Shown in pieces: positions 45,905-55,433 of a stretch of 64,000 bases of DNA. The DNA is from Nocardia crassostreae. GTDB lineage: Bacteria > Actinomycetota > Actinomycetes > Mycobacteriales > Mycobacteriaceae. The notes under the pieces are model-generated. The model searched no databases. It was not told the DNA's origin and worked only from the letters and a program-made list of their open reading frames with translations. A program made the translations under genes and the position numbers. Position 1 is the first letter of the stretch; each line of letters opens with the position of its first letter. Location: positions 124,001 through 188,000 of the forward strand of contig NZ_BDCH01000003.1 of assembly GCF_001613405.1 (NCBI RefSeq), in the 5' to 3' direction.

Positions 45905-48823
45905 TCAGGACTGCGAGGCGGCCGCCTTCTTGGCCGCGGCCTTCTTGGTGGTGACACCGTCGGCCGTCTTCGCCGCCGCTTTCTTGGCCGCCGCCTTCTT
46001 GACCACCTTGGTGGCGGTCTTGGCCGCAGCCTTCTTGGCGGCGGTCTTCTTCGCCGGGGCCTTCTTCGCCGCGGTCTTCTTGGCCGCCTTCTTCACCGGC
46101 CCGCGCGCCCGCCGATCCGCCAGCAGCTCCGAGGCGCGCTCATCGGTAATGGACTCCACCTCATCGCCCTTGCGGAGGCTGGCATTGGTCTCACCATCGG
46201 TGACATACGGCCCGAAGCGGCCGTCCTTGATCACCATCGGCTTCTCCGACACCGGGTCCACGCCCAGTTCGCGCAGCGGCGGCGCACTGGCCGCCTGCCC
46301 GCCGCGCCGCTTGGGCTCGGCGTAGATCTTGAGCGCCTCCTCCAGCGTGACGGTGAAGATCTGATCCTCACTCGTCAGCGACCGCGAATCGGTGCCCTTC
46401 TTCAGATACGGCCCGTACCGGCCGTTCTGCGCGGTGATCTCGGCATTGGACTCCGGATCCATACCCACCACACGCGGCAACGACAGCAGCTTCAGCGCAT
46501 CCTCGAGCGTAATGCTGTCCAGGCTCATGGATTTGAACAGCGATCCGGTGCGCGGCTTGGGCGCATACGCCTTCTTGGCGCCCTTCTTGGCCGTCTCCTC
46601 CTCGGGCGGCGCGGGCAGCACCTCGGTCACGTACGGACCGAAACGCCCTTCCTTGGCCACGATCTCATTGCCGCTCTCCGGATCCACACCCAGCGAGCGA
46701 CCCTCCTGCGGCGTCGCGAACAGCTTCTCCGCGACCTCCGGGGTCAGCTCGTCCGGCGGCAGATCATCGGGCAGATTGGCGCGCTGCGAGATCGGATCCC
46801 CGTCCGGGTCATCGGGATTGACGACCATGCGCTCCAGATACGGCCCGAACTTGCCGACCCGCACCACCACATCGCGACCCTCGTCGTCGCTGAAGAGCTT
46901 GATGGAGTTGACTTCTCGCGCATCGATACCGCCGAGCCGTTCGCCCACCATCTTTTTCAGGCCGCCCGACCGCGCGACCGAACCCTCGGCCCCGTGATCG
47001 CCGCCGAAATAGAAGGAGGACAACCAGTTTCCGCGCTGCTCGCGCCCACCGGCAATGGCGTCCAGATCGTCTTCCATGGCAGCGGTGAAATCGAAGTCCA
47101 CCAGCCGCCCGAAGTGCGCCTCCAGCAGCCCGACCACCGCGAACGCCACCCAGGACGGCACCAGCGCGCTACCGCGCTTGTACACGTATCCGCGATCCAG
47201 AATCGTCTTGATGATCGAGGAGTAGGTGGACGGACGCCCGATGCCGAGCTCTTCCAGCGTCTTGATCAGCGAGGCTTCGGTGAAGCGCGCGGGCGGATTG
47301 GTGGTGTGCCCATCCGGCAGCAGCTCGACCGCGGTGACGCCCTGCCCCTCCGACAGCGCGGGCAGCCTCGATTCGGCATCGTCGGACTGGCCGCCCGCCT
47401 CCTCGTCGACACTCTCGACATAGGCCTTGAGGAAGCCCGCGAAGGTAATGGTCCGGCCCGAGGCCGAGAACACGCACTCCTCACCGGTATTCGCCACACC
47501 GGTGATCCGCACCGTCATGGTGGTGCCGCGCGCATCGGCCATCTGCGAGGCCACCGTGCGCTGCCAGATCAGCTCGTACAAACGGAATTCGTCATTGTCG
47601 ACCCGCGAATGCAGCTGCCCCGGCGTGACGAAGGTGTCACCGGCGGGACGAATGGCCTCGTGCGCCTCCTGCGCATTCTTGACCTTGCGGGTGTACTGCC
47701 GCGGCGTCGGGCTCACGTACTCCGCACCGTAGAGCTGCGTCGCCTGCGACCGCGCCGCCGCGATGGCCGAGTCCGACAATGTGGTCGAGTCGGTACGCAT
47801 ATAGGTGATGTAGCCGTTTTCGTACAGCCGCTGCGCCACCCGCATGGTCCGCTCGGAGGTGAACCGCAGTTTCCGCGCGGCCTCCTGCTGCAGGGTCGAG
47901 GTCATGAACGGCGCATACGGTTTCCGCGTATACGGCTTGGACTCCACCGAGGTGACCGACAGATCCACCCCGTGCAGCGATTCCGCCAGTCGCCGGGCAT
48001 ACCCGCCGTCCAGCACCGTCACACCCGAGGTCTTCAACTGCCCATCGGAGCCGAAATCCCGTCCCTGCGCCACCCGCGACCCGTCGACGGACACCAGCCG
48101 CGCGCCGAAGACCCGCGGATTCCCCTCGCCCTGATCACCGGCGTCCAGCTTGGCCGCGATATCCCAGTACTCCGCGGACCGGAACGCCATGCGCTCCCGC
48201 TCGCGCTGCACGATGACGCGCGTCGCCACCGACTGCACCCGGCCCGCCGACAAGCGCGGCATGACCTTCTTCCACAGCACCGGCGACACTTCGTAGCCGT
48301 AGAGCCGGTCCAGAATGCGGCGCGTCTCCTGCGCGTCGACCAGATCCTTGTCCAGTTCGCGCGTGTCGGCGGCCGCGGCCCGAATGGCCGATTCGGTGAT
48401 CTCGTGGAACACCATGCGCCGGACCGACACCTTCGGCTTCAGCGTTTCCAGCAGATGCCACGCGATGGCCTCGCCCTCGCGGTCGGGGTCGGTGGCGAGA
48501 TAGAGCTCGTCGGCATCGGCCAGCAGGCTCTTCAGCTCGCTGACCTTGGCCTTCTTATCCGGGCTGACGACGTAGATGGCCTCGAAGTCATTGTCGACAT
48601 CGACGCCGAGCCGCGCCCACTGCTGTCCCTTGTATTTGGCCGGTACATCCGCCGCGCCGCGCGGCAGGTCCCGGATATGCCCGACAGAGGCCTCGACGAC
48701 ATAACCGCGCCCCAGGTAGGGGGCGATTTTCTTGGCCTTGGTCGGCGACTCGACGATGACGAGACGACGCAGGGAGCGGCCCTGGGCAGGCCCGGTCGAT
48801 GCACCGCGGTCTCGTGTTGCCAC
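45905..48823 (-). CDS. topA: DNA topoisomerase I
   Basis: Relaxes negative supercoils. About 972 residues from GTG 48823, preceded by AGGAAAGG at some distance; GTG 48835 is an alternative. The Toprim start is VIVESPTKAKKI, with DPDREGEA binding metal, and the active Tyr is in GYITYMRTDST. Four repeated G(K/R)(F/Y)GPY modules make up the C-terminal domain, as in mycobacteria. The tail is Lys/Ala-rich (AAKK-type repeats), which aids DNA binding and processivity in relatives. In-frame sequence upstream to 48922 looks like leader. Confidence 0.96.
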   Translation of the reverse strand: MATRDRGASTGPAQGRSLRRLVIVESPTKAKKIAPYLGRGYVVEASVGHIRDLPRGAADVPAKYKGQQWARLGVDVDNDFEAIYVVSPDKKAKVSELKSLLADADELYLATDPDREGEAIAWHLLETLKPKVSVRRMVFHEITESAIRAAAADTRELDKDLVDAQETRRILDRLYGYEVSPVLWKKVMPRLSAGRVQSVATRVIVQRERERMAFRSAEYWDIAAKLDAGDQGEGNPRVFGARLVSVDGSRVAQGRDFGSDGQLKTSGVTVLDGGYARRLAESLHGVDLSVTSVESKPYTRKPYAPFMTSTLQQEAARKLRFTSERTMRVAQRLYENGYITYMRTDSTTLSDSAIAAARSQATQLYGAEYVSPTPRQYTRKVKNAQEAHEAIRPAGDTFVTPGQLHSRVDNDEFRLYELIWQRTVASQMADARGTTMTVRITGVANTGEECVFSASGRTITFAGFLKAYVESVDEEAGGQSDDAESRLPALSEGQGVTAVELLPDGHTTNPPARFTEASLIKTLEELGIGRPSTYSSIIKTILDRGYVYKRGSALVPSWVAFAVVGLLEAHFGRLVDFDFTAAMEDDLDAIAGGREQRGNWLSSFYFGGDHGAEGSVARSGGLKKMVGERLGGIDAREVNSIKLFSDDEGRDVVVRVGKFGPYLERMVVNPDDPDGDPISQRANLPDDLPPDELTPEVAEKLFATPQEGRSLGVDPESGNEIVAKEGRFGPYVTEVLPAPPEEETAKKGAKKAYAPKPRTGSLFKSMSLDSITLEDALKLLSLPRVVGMDPESNAEITAQNGRYGPYLKKGTDSRSLTSEDQIFTVTLEEALKIYAEPKRRGGQAASAPPLRELGVDPVSEKPMVIKDGRFGPYVTDGETNASLRKGDEVESITDERASELLADRRARGPVKKAAKKTAAKKAPAKKTAAKKAAAKTATKVVKKAAAKKAAAKTADGVTTKKAAAKKAAASQS

Positions 48824-49008
48824 CGGCGAACACACCTTTCCTGTCGATCCGCGCGGCGCTGGTGTGCGCGCGATACGCGGCTGGGGCAAGCGGCTGCGAC
48901 TAGATATCGCTGCCAGGAACATTTATACCGTCTGTATTGGCTGCACTCGTGTTGCAGCGACGATATGGCCCCGGGTCGTGATCGAGTGTAATGGGTCCAG
49001 ATATGGGT

Positions 49009-49039
49009 CGTCCCCCACCGCCGGAGGCGATGGGGGACG
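49009..49039 (-). terminator. terminator-type hairpin downstream of cspA
   Basis: A 14-bp stem (CGTCCCCCACCGCC against GGCGATGGGGGACG, one wobble) with a 3-base loop begins about 20 bases after the cspA stop, before topA. Confidence 0.75.
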
Positions 49040-49060
49040 GAACCCTGTGGGTAGGCCCGC

Positions 49061-49267
49061 TCAGCTGAGCGCGCGAACACCGGTGGCCTGCGGGCCCTTG
49101 GTGCCCTGGCCGACCTCGAACTCGACCTTCTGGTTCTCCTCGAGGGTGCGGAAGCCCGTCCCCTGGATCTCGGAGTAGTGGACGAAGACGTCAGCGGAGC
49201 CGTCCTCGGGCGCGATGAAGCCGAACCCCTTCTCCGCGTTGAACCACTTCACAGTTCCCTGTGCCAT
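49061..49267 (-). CDS. cspA: cold-shock domain protein
   Basis: 68 residues, a complete cold-shock OB fold with the RNA-binding motifs KGFGFI (RNP1) and VFVHYSEI (RNP2). It binds single-stranded RNA and acts as a chaperone. ATG 49267 follows AAGGAA. A long, AT-richer leader (49268-49720) suggests post-transcriptional control. It matches Rv3648c in position. Confidence 0.96.
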   Translation of the reverse strand: MAQGTVKWFNAEKGFGFIAPEDGSADVFVHYSEIQGTGFRTLEENQKVEFEVGQGTKGPQATGVRALS

Positions 49268-49720
49268 TCTGTTCCTTCTCTTTCCATACCGGAACGGCGG
49301 ACAAGTAGGTTCGTCCGCCGGGTCCGTTCCGAGCGCTGTACTCTGTTCCCCCTGCAGGAAAGCCTCTAGTACACCGTTCGCAACATCGATCCTGCTGATG
49401 GTTTGGACTTTGGATCCGTTCCCTCGAACACAGAAGCTTGCGACCAGGAACCAGTGAACCATGTCTTCGCGCAATTCAACAGCTGAGTTACCCACAATTT
49501 GCAAAAAAGTTGATCTTGCGAATGCGCAGGTGAGGGTCATAATGCCCAAATCCGTACTTGAAGTTGGTTTGCTTCCAGATAACAGAGCGAGCATCTGGCA
49601 AACCGGGTGTGAGCCAGGCCGCTACTCTGTAGTGAAATGGCAGGTAGAGGACCGGACATACACACGTTTCGCACCCCCGGCGCGTGTCGCGTCGCCGCAC
49701 CGATGAAAGCAGCCGACTCC
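49268..49720. other. 453-base divergent region between cspA and the helicase gene
   Basis: It is AT-richer than its surroundings, especially 49480-49640. It should hold the cspA promoter and 5' leader and the helicase promoter. No conserved RNA motif, gene or repeat was recognised. Confidence 0.4.
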
Positions 49721-52099
49721 ATGAGCCGCGCGGGCGCGGAAAGCCACCACTCCTACGGTAGATCGTTGCTGAATCGTGTCCTAACCGGGTGCGATGCCGG
49801 TGACCCCCGCCTCACCCATGTCACGGAGCTACCGTCACGTGCTGCTCAGGTCACGAAATGGCCCGAATGGATATCCCCCGAGGTGATAGCTGCGGTGCGT
49901 GCCACGGGCGTGGAGGCGCCCTGGATTCATCAGAGCCGGGCCGCCGACCTGGCCTTTTCCGGAGCGCACGTGGTGGTGTCGACCGGCACCGCCTCCGGGA
50001 AGTCGCTGGCCTATCAGCTGCCCGTACTCACTGCGCTGCAAGCGGATCCGCGCGCCACCGCGCTGTATCTGTCACCGACCAAGGCGCTCGGGGCCGATCA
50101 ATTGCGCGTGGCAACCGAGCTGACCGGGGCGGATGCGCTGCGCAGCATTCATCCGGCCCCGTACGACGGGGATACGCCCGCCGAGATCCGGCAATGGGTG
50201 CGGTCGAATGCGCGCTGGGTTTTCACCAATCCGGACATGCTGCATCTGGGTATGTTGCGCGGCCACGAACGGTGGGGACGACTGCTGCGGCAATTGAAAT
50301 ACGTCGTGGTCGATGAATGCCATACCTACCGTGGGGTTTGCGGATCGCATGTGGCGCTGGTCCTGCGTCGGCTACGGCGAATCGCCGCGCAGTACGGGGC
50401 GGATCCGGTTTTCGTGCTGTGTTCGGCGACCACCGCGGAACCCGCTGACACCGCCGCCCGGCTCATCGGCGCGCCGTGTGCCGCGGTCACCGAGGACGGG
50501 TCGCCGCAGGGGTCGCGGACGGTGGCGCTGTGGGAGCCGCCGCTCATCGGGGCGGGCCTGACCGGGGAAAACGGTGCGCCACTGCGCCGTACGGCCGGAG
50601 CGGAGGCCGCGCAGGTCATGGCCGAACTGGTGGCGGGGGGGGCGCGCACGCTCACCTTCGTGCGCTCCCGGCGCGGTGCCGAACTCATTGCCATGGACAC
50701 CCGGCGCCTGCTGGCCGATCTCGACGCGACGCTGCCCGAGCGGGTGGCGGCGTACCGGGCCGGATATCTCGCCGAGGATCGGCGGGCCCTGGAAAACGCG
50801 CTGTCGGAGGGGTCTCTGCTGGGTGCGGCCACCACCAACGCGCTCGAGCTGGGCGTGGACATCGCCGGGCTGGATGCGGTTGTGGTGGTGGGTTATCCGG
50901 GCACGGTGGCCTCGTTCTGGCAGCAGGCCGGGCGGGCCGGACGGCGCACCCAGGGGTCGCTGGTGCTGCTCATCGCCCGCGACGATCCGCTGGACACCTA
51001 CCTGGTGCATCACCCGCAGGCACTGCTCGGGCGGCCGGTGGAAGCCACCATCACCGATCCGCACAATCCGTACGTGCTCGGCCCGCACCTGTTGTGCGCG
51101 GCCATGGAACAGCCGCTCACCGATGCCGAAGTGCTCGAATTCCGGGCCTGGGAACTGCTTTCCGACCTGGCCCGGCAGGGTTTGATCCGGCGGCGGGCGG
51201 GTGCGGCGCGCGATGGTTCGGCGCGCTGGTTCGTCACCGCGGACGCCCATTCGCACGATGCGGTGGACGTGCGCGGCGGTATCGGCAGCGCCATCGCGGT
51301 CGTGGATGTCGAGACCGGGCGCCTGCTGGGCACCACCGATGCCGGGCGCGCCCCGGCCACCCTGTATCCGGGCGCCGTGCACCTGCATCAGGGTGAGAGT
51401 TACGTGGTCGACGAGCTGGACCTGGACGAGGGCGTGGCGCTGGTGCACGCCGAAACCCCGGGCTGGACGACCACCGCGCGGACGCTGACCGCCATCGAGA
51501 TCGAGGCGACCACGGCCGAGCGCGAACACGGCGCGGTCACAACGGCATTGGCGAATGTGCTGGTCACCCGGCAGGTGGTGGGGTATCTGCGGCGGCTGCC
51601 CAGCGGTGAGGTGCTCGATATGGTGCCCCTCGACATGCCGGAGCAGACGCTGCCGACCCGGGCCGTGCTCTACACCGTCACACCGGAGTTGTTGGCGCGC
51701 GCGGGAATCGACGCGCGGCAGGCGGCCGGGGCGCTGCATGCCGCCGAGCACGCGGCCATCGGCCTGCTGCCGCTGGTCGCGACCTGCGATCGCTGGGATA
51801 TCGGCGGCGTGTCGACGGCCGAGCATCCGGATACCGGCCTACCCACCGTCTTCGTCTACGACGGGCATCCCGGCGGGGCCGGGTTCGCCGAACGCGGGTT
51901 CGCAAGGCTGCGGCACTGGCTCACGGCCACCCGCGCGGCCATCGAATCCTGTGCGTGCGCGGTCGGCTGTCCGTCCTGCGTACAGTCCCCGAAGTGCGGA
52001 AACGGCAATAATCCGCTGGACAAGGCGGGTGCGTCGCGCCTGTTGGAGGCGGTACTGGCCGAGCTCGGCAATGGTGACGGCGATCACATCGAAACGTGA
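49721..52099 (+). CDS. DEAD/DEAH helicase with DUF1998 zinc domain (MrfA/YprA type, Rv3649-like)
   Basis: About 792 residues from ATG 49721; ATGs at 49703 and 49637 are possible longer starts. Motif I is GTASGKS, motif II DECH, motif III SATTA and motif VI QQAGRAGR. The C-terminal DUF1998 domain has four clustered Cys (CACAVGCPSCVQSPKC), a likely zinc site. Relatives include the Bacillus mitomycin-repair helicase MrfA, so a DNA-repair role is plausible. It is divergent from cspA as in mycobacteria. Confidence 0.93.
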   Translation: MSRAGAESHHSYGRSLLNRVLTGCDAGDPRLTHVTELPSRAAQVTKWPEWISPEVIAAVRATGVEAPWIHQSRAADLAFSGAHVVVSTGTASGKSLAYQLPVLTALQADPRATALYLSPTKALGADQLRVATELTGADALRSIHPAPYDGDTPAEIRQWVRSNARWVFTNPDMLHLGMLRGHERWGRLLRQLKYVVVDECHTYRGVCGSHVALVLRRLRRIAAQYGADPVFVLCSATTAEPADTAARLIGAPCAAVTEDGSPQGSRTVALWEPPLIGAGLTGENGAPLRRTAGAEAAQVMAELVAGGARTLTFVRSRRGAELIAMDTRRLLADLDATLPERVAAYRAGYLAEDRRALENALSEGSLLGAATTNALELGVDIAGLDAVVVVGYPGTVASFWQQAGRAGRRTQGSLVLLIARDDPLDTYLVHHPQALLGRPVEATITDPHNPYVLGPHLLCAAMEQPLTDAEVLEFRAWELLSDLARQGLIRRRAGAARDGSARWFVTADAHSHDAVDVRGGIGSAIAVVDVETGRLLGTTDAGRAPATLYPGAVHLHQGESYVVDELDLDEGVALVHAETPGWTTTARTLTAIEIEATTAEREHGAVTTALANVLVTRQVVGYLRRLPSGEVLDMVPLDMPEQTLPTRAVLYTVTPELLARAGIDARQAAGALHAAEHAAIGLLPLVATCDRWDIGGVSTAEHPDTGLPTVFVYDGHPGGAGFAERGFARLRHWLTATRAAIESCACAVGCPSCVQSPKCGNGNNPLDKAGASRLLEAVLAELGNGDGDHIET

Positions 52100-52474
52100 T
52101 CGGGCCGTCGCCGGAGTGAGGCCGGAACTCTATCCGACCGGCCGGTCCGAGTCGGGCAGCTGAACGGTATCGGGGACGGGTCCGAGAGGCCCGTCACGAG
52201 CCCCGCGGGGCGTCGCGGATAGCCGAATAAAAAGGGATGTGATCCTGTTAACTGGATGATTGCTCCGTTCGATAATGTCGATTACGCATTTACCTGCGAA
52301 TTCATTCGAAAGCGACTTCCGGAACGAATTGGAAAGCGATCGGTACCCAATCCTTTCGGTCGGGACTTTCATCCAATTCAGGTATCGATCGACCGTTGAT
52401 GTGGCCCGCGCCATCCAATTTCTAACCAACCGCTCGGTATGAGATAGTGGCTGTCATTGCCATTACGCCAACTT
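52100..52474. other. 375-base gap with an AT-rich island
   Basis: Between the convergent helicase and tadE-like genes. Bases 52240-52450 fall well below the local GC content. An ATG at 52275 opens a 55-codon frame (MSITHLPANSF...) with unusual codon use. A weak hairpin (GACGGG/CCCGTC) lies at 52175-52195. I see no firm gene. Confidence 0.4.
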
Positions 52475-52900
52475 CTACTCCACATGATCGATCGGCCCGG
52501 CCCGAGCCATGGCGCGCACGACTCGAGCGCCGAGCGGACCGAGCGCCATTCGGGCCTCGACGGTAACCGTCACATCCCAGTCCTCCACCACGCATCCGGA
52601 CCCTCGCATCGCCATTCGGCCCGCGATCTCCGCCGCCCGCGCGCAGCCCGCCGCGGTGCCGCGAGTCAGGTCGTGGGCCGCCGCAAGCGCCGCCAGATCG
52701 GCCGCGGATTGCGCCTGGTGACGACCCGCCACCGCCACCCCGACCTGCGCCACCAGCAGCGTGACCGCCAACATGGCCAGAACGGCCAGACATGCGGCCA
52801 CCGTCACACCCCCGGCCTCGCCATTCCGATACGAATCCCGCACCCGGCGCCGATGCACCGATCCACGCCGTGCGCTCATCGATCCACGCCGGGTGGTCAT
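52475..52900 (-). CDS. TadE-like secretion/pilus neighbourhood protein (Rv3654c-type)
   Basis: 141 residues. An Arg-rich start precedes one membrane helix (VTVAACLAVLAMLAVTLLVA), then QAQSAADLAALAAAHDL, the hallmark of TadE/TadG-like proteins. A Cys pair (C80, C99 region) may form a disulfide outside the cell. ATG 52900 overlaps the upstream tadE stop as ATGA. It is the last gene of the Tad operon, and there is no later gene on this strand nearby. Confidence 0.85.
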   Translation of the reverse strand: MTTRRGSMSARRGSVHRRRVRDSYRNGEAGGVTVAACLAVLAMLAVTLLVAQVGVAVAGRHQAQSAADLAALAAAHDLTRGTAAGCARAAEIAGRMAMRGSGCVVEDWDVTVTVEARMALGPLGARVVRAMARAGPIDHVE

Positions 52901-53231
52901 GGCTCCGCCTCGGGTTCCCGGGCGGCGACCGCCTCGGCGCGCAGAGTGAGCGGCAGCAGCGGCGAGCGGGCGCTCACCACCGCCACCACCAGGTCACCGT
53001 CGGCCCGCACCGTAATTTCGGCCCGCGGCGGGGCCACCTGCCGAGCAGTCGCCACGGCTTCGGCGTCACCCCGGGCAGCCAGCCGCGCCGCCTCCCGGGC
53101 AGCGTCGACGCAACGCACCTGCGCGGCGGCCGCCAGCAGCGCACCGGCGCAGAGCACGAGCACAACGACCAAGGCGGCCAGGGCTAGGCGGCCTCGACGG
53201 TCGCCATACCGGCCTCGCCCCGGCCGCTCAC
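52897..53231 (-). pseudogene. TadE family pilus protein, frameshifted (Rv3655c-type)
   Basis: GTG 53231 (overlapping the flp-like stop as GTGA) starts VSGRGEAGMATVEAA, with the TadE processing-type Glu, but the frame stops at 53184. The rest (LALAALVVVLVLCAGALLA..., CVDAAREAARLAARGDAEA, ending PEAEP) continues in another frame, restored by one extra C at about 53186-53190. The result would be a ~110-residue minor pilin. The flanking genes are intact and overlapping, so a sequencing error or a recent mutation is likely. Confidence 0.85.
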
Positions 53232-53443
53232 CCGGCCTGGGCCTTCAGGGCCTTGTCGATGATCTTGGTCAGGGCATTCACAATGCTGTCGCCGGTGACC
53301 ACCGCGTACAGCACGGCCCCGAAGGCCGCCGCGGCAATCGTCCCGATCGCGTACTCCGCCGTACTCATTCCGTCCTCGCCCACCGCCAGCGTCAGCATGC
53401 GCCGCCGCAGTCCCCAGCCGAAGTTCCGCACTGTCGATCCCAC
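53228..53443 (-). CDS. DUF4244 Flp-type pilin-like protein (Rv3656c-type)
   Basis: 71 residues. An Arg-rich leader is followed by GMSTAEYAIGTIAAAAFGAVLY, a Flp prepilin-like processing site (G, then Glu at +5) and membrane helix. It probably forms the pilus fibre. It starts at ATG 53443, 54 bases after tadC, and overlaps tadE as GTGA. It corresponds to the DUF4244 gene of mycobacterial Tad loci. Confidence 0.9.
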   Translation of the reverse strand: MGSTVRNFGWGLRRRMLTLAVGEDGMSTAEYAIGTIAAAAFGAVLYAVVTGDSIVNALTKIIDKALKAQAG

Positions 53444-53497
53444 CAGACTCTCCTTCCTCGAATCCGATGCGGCGGTTCCGCACCGGCACAGTCGTAT

Positions 53498-54094
53498 TCA
53501 CATCAGTCCCCCGCCCAGTACCCGGCCCGCCAGTCCGATCACCACCGGCACGATCCCCAGGCAGACGAAGGCGGGCAGGAAACACAACCCAAGCGGTCCT
53601 CCGATCAGCACCCCCGCCCGCTCCGCCCGCGCGGCCGCCGCATCCTCGACCGCACCCCGCCGCTGCTCCGCCAATTCCGCCACCGCCCCGGCCAATCCGG
53701 CCCCCGACCGCGCCGACCGCCGCACCATCCGCACCAGGGCGCCCACCACCTCGTCCGCGCACCCGGCCCCGGCCTGCTCCCACGCCGTCACCGGATCCGC
53801 CCCCAGCGCAAGCAGATCCGCCGCTCGCCGCAATACCGTCCGCAGCGGCTCCGGAGCACCGGCCGCCACCGCTCCCGCCGCGGTCGACGCGGGCAGTCCG
53901 GCCCGCAAGCACGCCGCGAAGAGATCGAGCGTCCCCGCCGCGCCGAGCGGATCGGTGGCAATCCGTCCGGTTCGAACCCTTTGCCCGCCAGCCCGACCCG
54001 CAAGCACCCGCAACCGCCGCCGCCCTCCCACCCGTCCGGGCAGAACGAGCAGCGCCAGTGCAACCAGCGCCACGGCCCCCGAGAACCCGCCCAC
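53498..54094 (-). CDS. tadC: type II secretion F-domain protein (TadC-like, Rv3657c-type)
   Basis: 198 residues from GTG 54094, chosen for the strong GGAAGGGG site five bases upstream. ATG 54163, overlapping tadB by 37 bases, is an alternative. The T2SSF helical core (LDLFAACLRAGLP..., RRSARSGAGLAGAVAELAE) lies between N- and C-terminal membrane helices. It forms the inner-membrane platform for the pilus with TadB. Confidence 0.88.
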   Translation of the reverse strand: MGGFSGAVALVALALLVLPGRVGGRRRLRVLAGRAGGQRVRTGRIATDPLGAAGTLDLFAACLRAGLPASTAAGAVAAGAPEPLRTVLRRAADLLALGADPVTAWEQAGAGCADEVVGALVRMVRRSARSGAGLAGAVAELAEQRRGAVEDAAAARAERAGVLIGGPLGLCFLPAFVCLGIVPVVIGLAGRVLGGGLM

Positions 54095-54126
54095 CGCAAC
54101 CCCTTCCCAAGACCATTGATCCGCGT

Positions 54127-54939
54127 TCAGCGCAGGACTTTCGCCTGGATCGCATCGGTCCACAGCAAGCCCGCGCAGGCCAGGCCCGTACCGAGCGGAA
54201 GCAGCACCGCACCGGTGGGGGTGAGGAACAGGACGCGCACGGGCGCCGCGCCCATGAGTTGTCCCAGACCGATGCCGAGCACGGGGAGCATGGCCAGGAC
54301 GGCGGCCGTCGCGCGGGCACCGGCCAATGCGGCGCGCGTGCGGTCGCGGAATCGCTGGCGGGCCGATAGATCGGCGCGGGCCGCCGCGAGCAGTTCGGCC
54401 AGCGCCAGGCCGTGCCGCTCCGCCACCGACCAGGCGTCGGCAATGCGCGACAATTCCTGCGCGATGGCCGTTCCCGGCCTGCGCAGTCCCTCCGCCCCGG
54501 AACCGCCGAGACGGCTGCGCGCGGCGCTCGCGGCAAAGGCGCGCGCCGCCTCACCGGACGTCTCGCGGGCGGCGGTCGCGCTCGCGGCGCTGGGATGCGC
54601 CCCGACGCGCAGTTCCCCGATGACGGCCTCCATCCCCTCCAGCAGCTGCGTGATCTCCGCGGCCCGCCGCCGCTCCCACAGCGCTCGCCGCCTACGCACC
54701 GTGAGAGTTCCTGCCAGCAGCGCCGCAGCCACCAGCGCACCGATACCCGCGACCAGTGCCACGGGAACCGATAGCCCGGCCCCCACTCGAATCATCCGGC
54801 TGACCACAGGTTTTCGTAGCCGGTCCGGCGTGCCGAACACCCGCGCCAGCCGTCGGCGCACGGCGGGCTCGGGCATTACCAGCAGCGCCGAGGCGAGACA
54901 GACCAGGACCGCCTCGGAATGCCCCGGGACCGGAATCAT
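54127..54939 (-). CDS. tadB: type II secretion F-domain protein (TadB-like, Rv3658c-type)
   Basis: 270 residues. Membrane helices lie at the N-terminus, about 55-75, and near 215-265, with the T2SSF segment ITQLLEGMEAVIGELRVGAHP between them. It works with TadC as the membrane platform. ATG 54939 overlaps the stop of the reading frame that fills the gap to tadA (ATGA). It is in operon with tadA, tadC and the pilin genes. Confidence 0.88.
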   Translation of the reverse strand: MIPVPGHSEAVLVCLASALLVMPEPAVRRRLARVFGTPDRLRKPVVSRMIRVGAGLSVPVALVAGIGALVAAALLAGTLTVRRRRALWERRRAAEITQLLEGMEAVIGELRVGAHPSAASATAARETSGEAARAFAASAARSRLGGSGAEGLRRPGTAIAQELSRIADAWSVAERHGLALAELLAAARADLSARQRFRDRTRAALAGARATAAVLAMLPVLGIGLGQLMGAAPVRVLFLTPTGAVLLPLGTGLACAGLLWTDAIQAKVLR

Positions 54940-55433
54940 GGGGTGTCGTCCCGGTGTACTTCGGGCTCCACTACGGCGCAGCCAACCGGGAACTCACAGG
55001 CGCGATGCCGACCGCCAGTGAAATCGGCTGCCGGGCAACGCACCTGGCGGCCTGGCGGATCCGGCGGTCCGGGATTCCCGCAATCGGGGCAAAATTCGCG
55101 ATCCTCTCCCGAGGGCGGTTGCTTGGCATCGGAAGCCTTGGCGAGTGAGACCGGGAAATTAGGGCGCGGGTCGGCACCAGGTGGATGAGATTGCAGTTGT
55201 ATGAACATGGGGTGACTTACGTCACTTGACGTTTCTGGTCGACATGGTGACGGCGCGACCGATTCGGAAGCGGTATCCGCGCAGTGGTTTCGCCAACTGA
55301 GCCGAGGGGACGGTGGTTTCGAGCGGCGCCAGCCGAAGAGGGCGGTGCAGAGCTGAGCCGACGGTCGGCAGGCGGCTTCGGGCGGACAGCAGGGAGGTTG
55401 GTGCGGATCCTCCGGGCGGAGAGGGGGCTTCAC
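54936..55433 (-). CDS. Cys/Pro-rich reading frame filling the tadA-tadB gap
   Basis: 165 residues. The start GTG 55433 overlaps the tadA stop as GTGA, and the stop overlaps the tadB start as ATGA, the junction style of this operon. It is Pro-rich with eleven Cys, including CPDCG and a CxxxxxxC pair, and has no membrane helix. Third-position GC is lower than in neighbours, and I recognise no family. In mycobacteria these Tad genes adjoin directly. It may be a real inserted gene or a chance frame. Confidence 0.4.
   Translation of the reverse strand: MKPPLRPEDPHQPPCCPPEAACRPSAQLCTALFGWRRSKPPSPRLSWRNHCADTASESVAPSPCRPETSSDVSHPMFIQLQSHPPGADPRPNFPVSLAKASDAKQPPSGEDREFCPDCGNPGPPDPPGRQVRCPAADFTGGRHRACEFPVGCAVVEPEVHRDDTP

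Noticed and set aside
45910..46110. AAKK-type tandem repeat as a novel element
   Set aside because: It encodes the basic C-terminal tail normal for actinobacterial topoisomerase I.
46994..48991. Long open frame antisense to topA
   Set aside because: It is Arg/His/Gly-rich with no motif, explained by codon bias of topA on the other strand.
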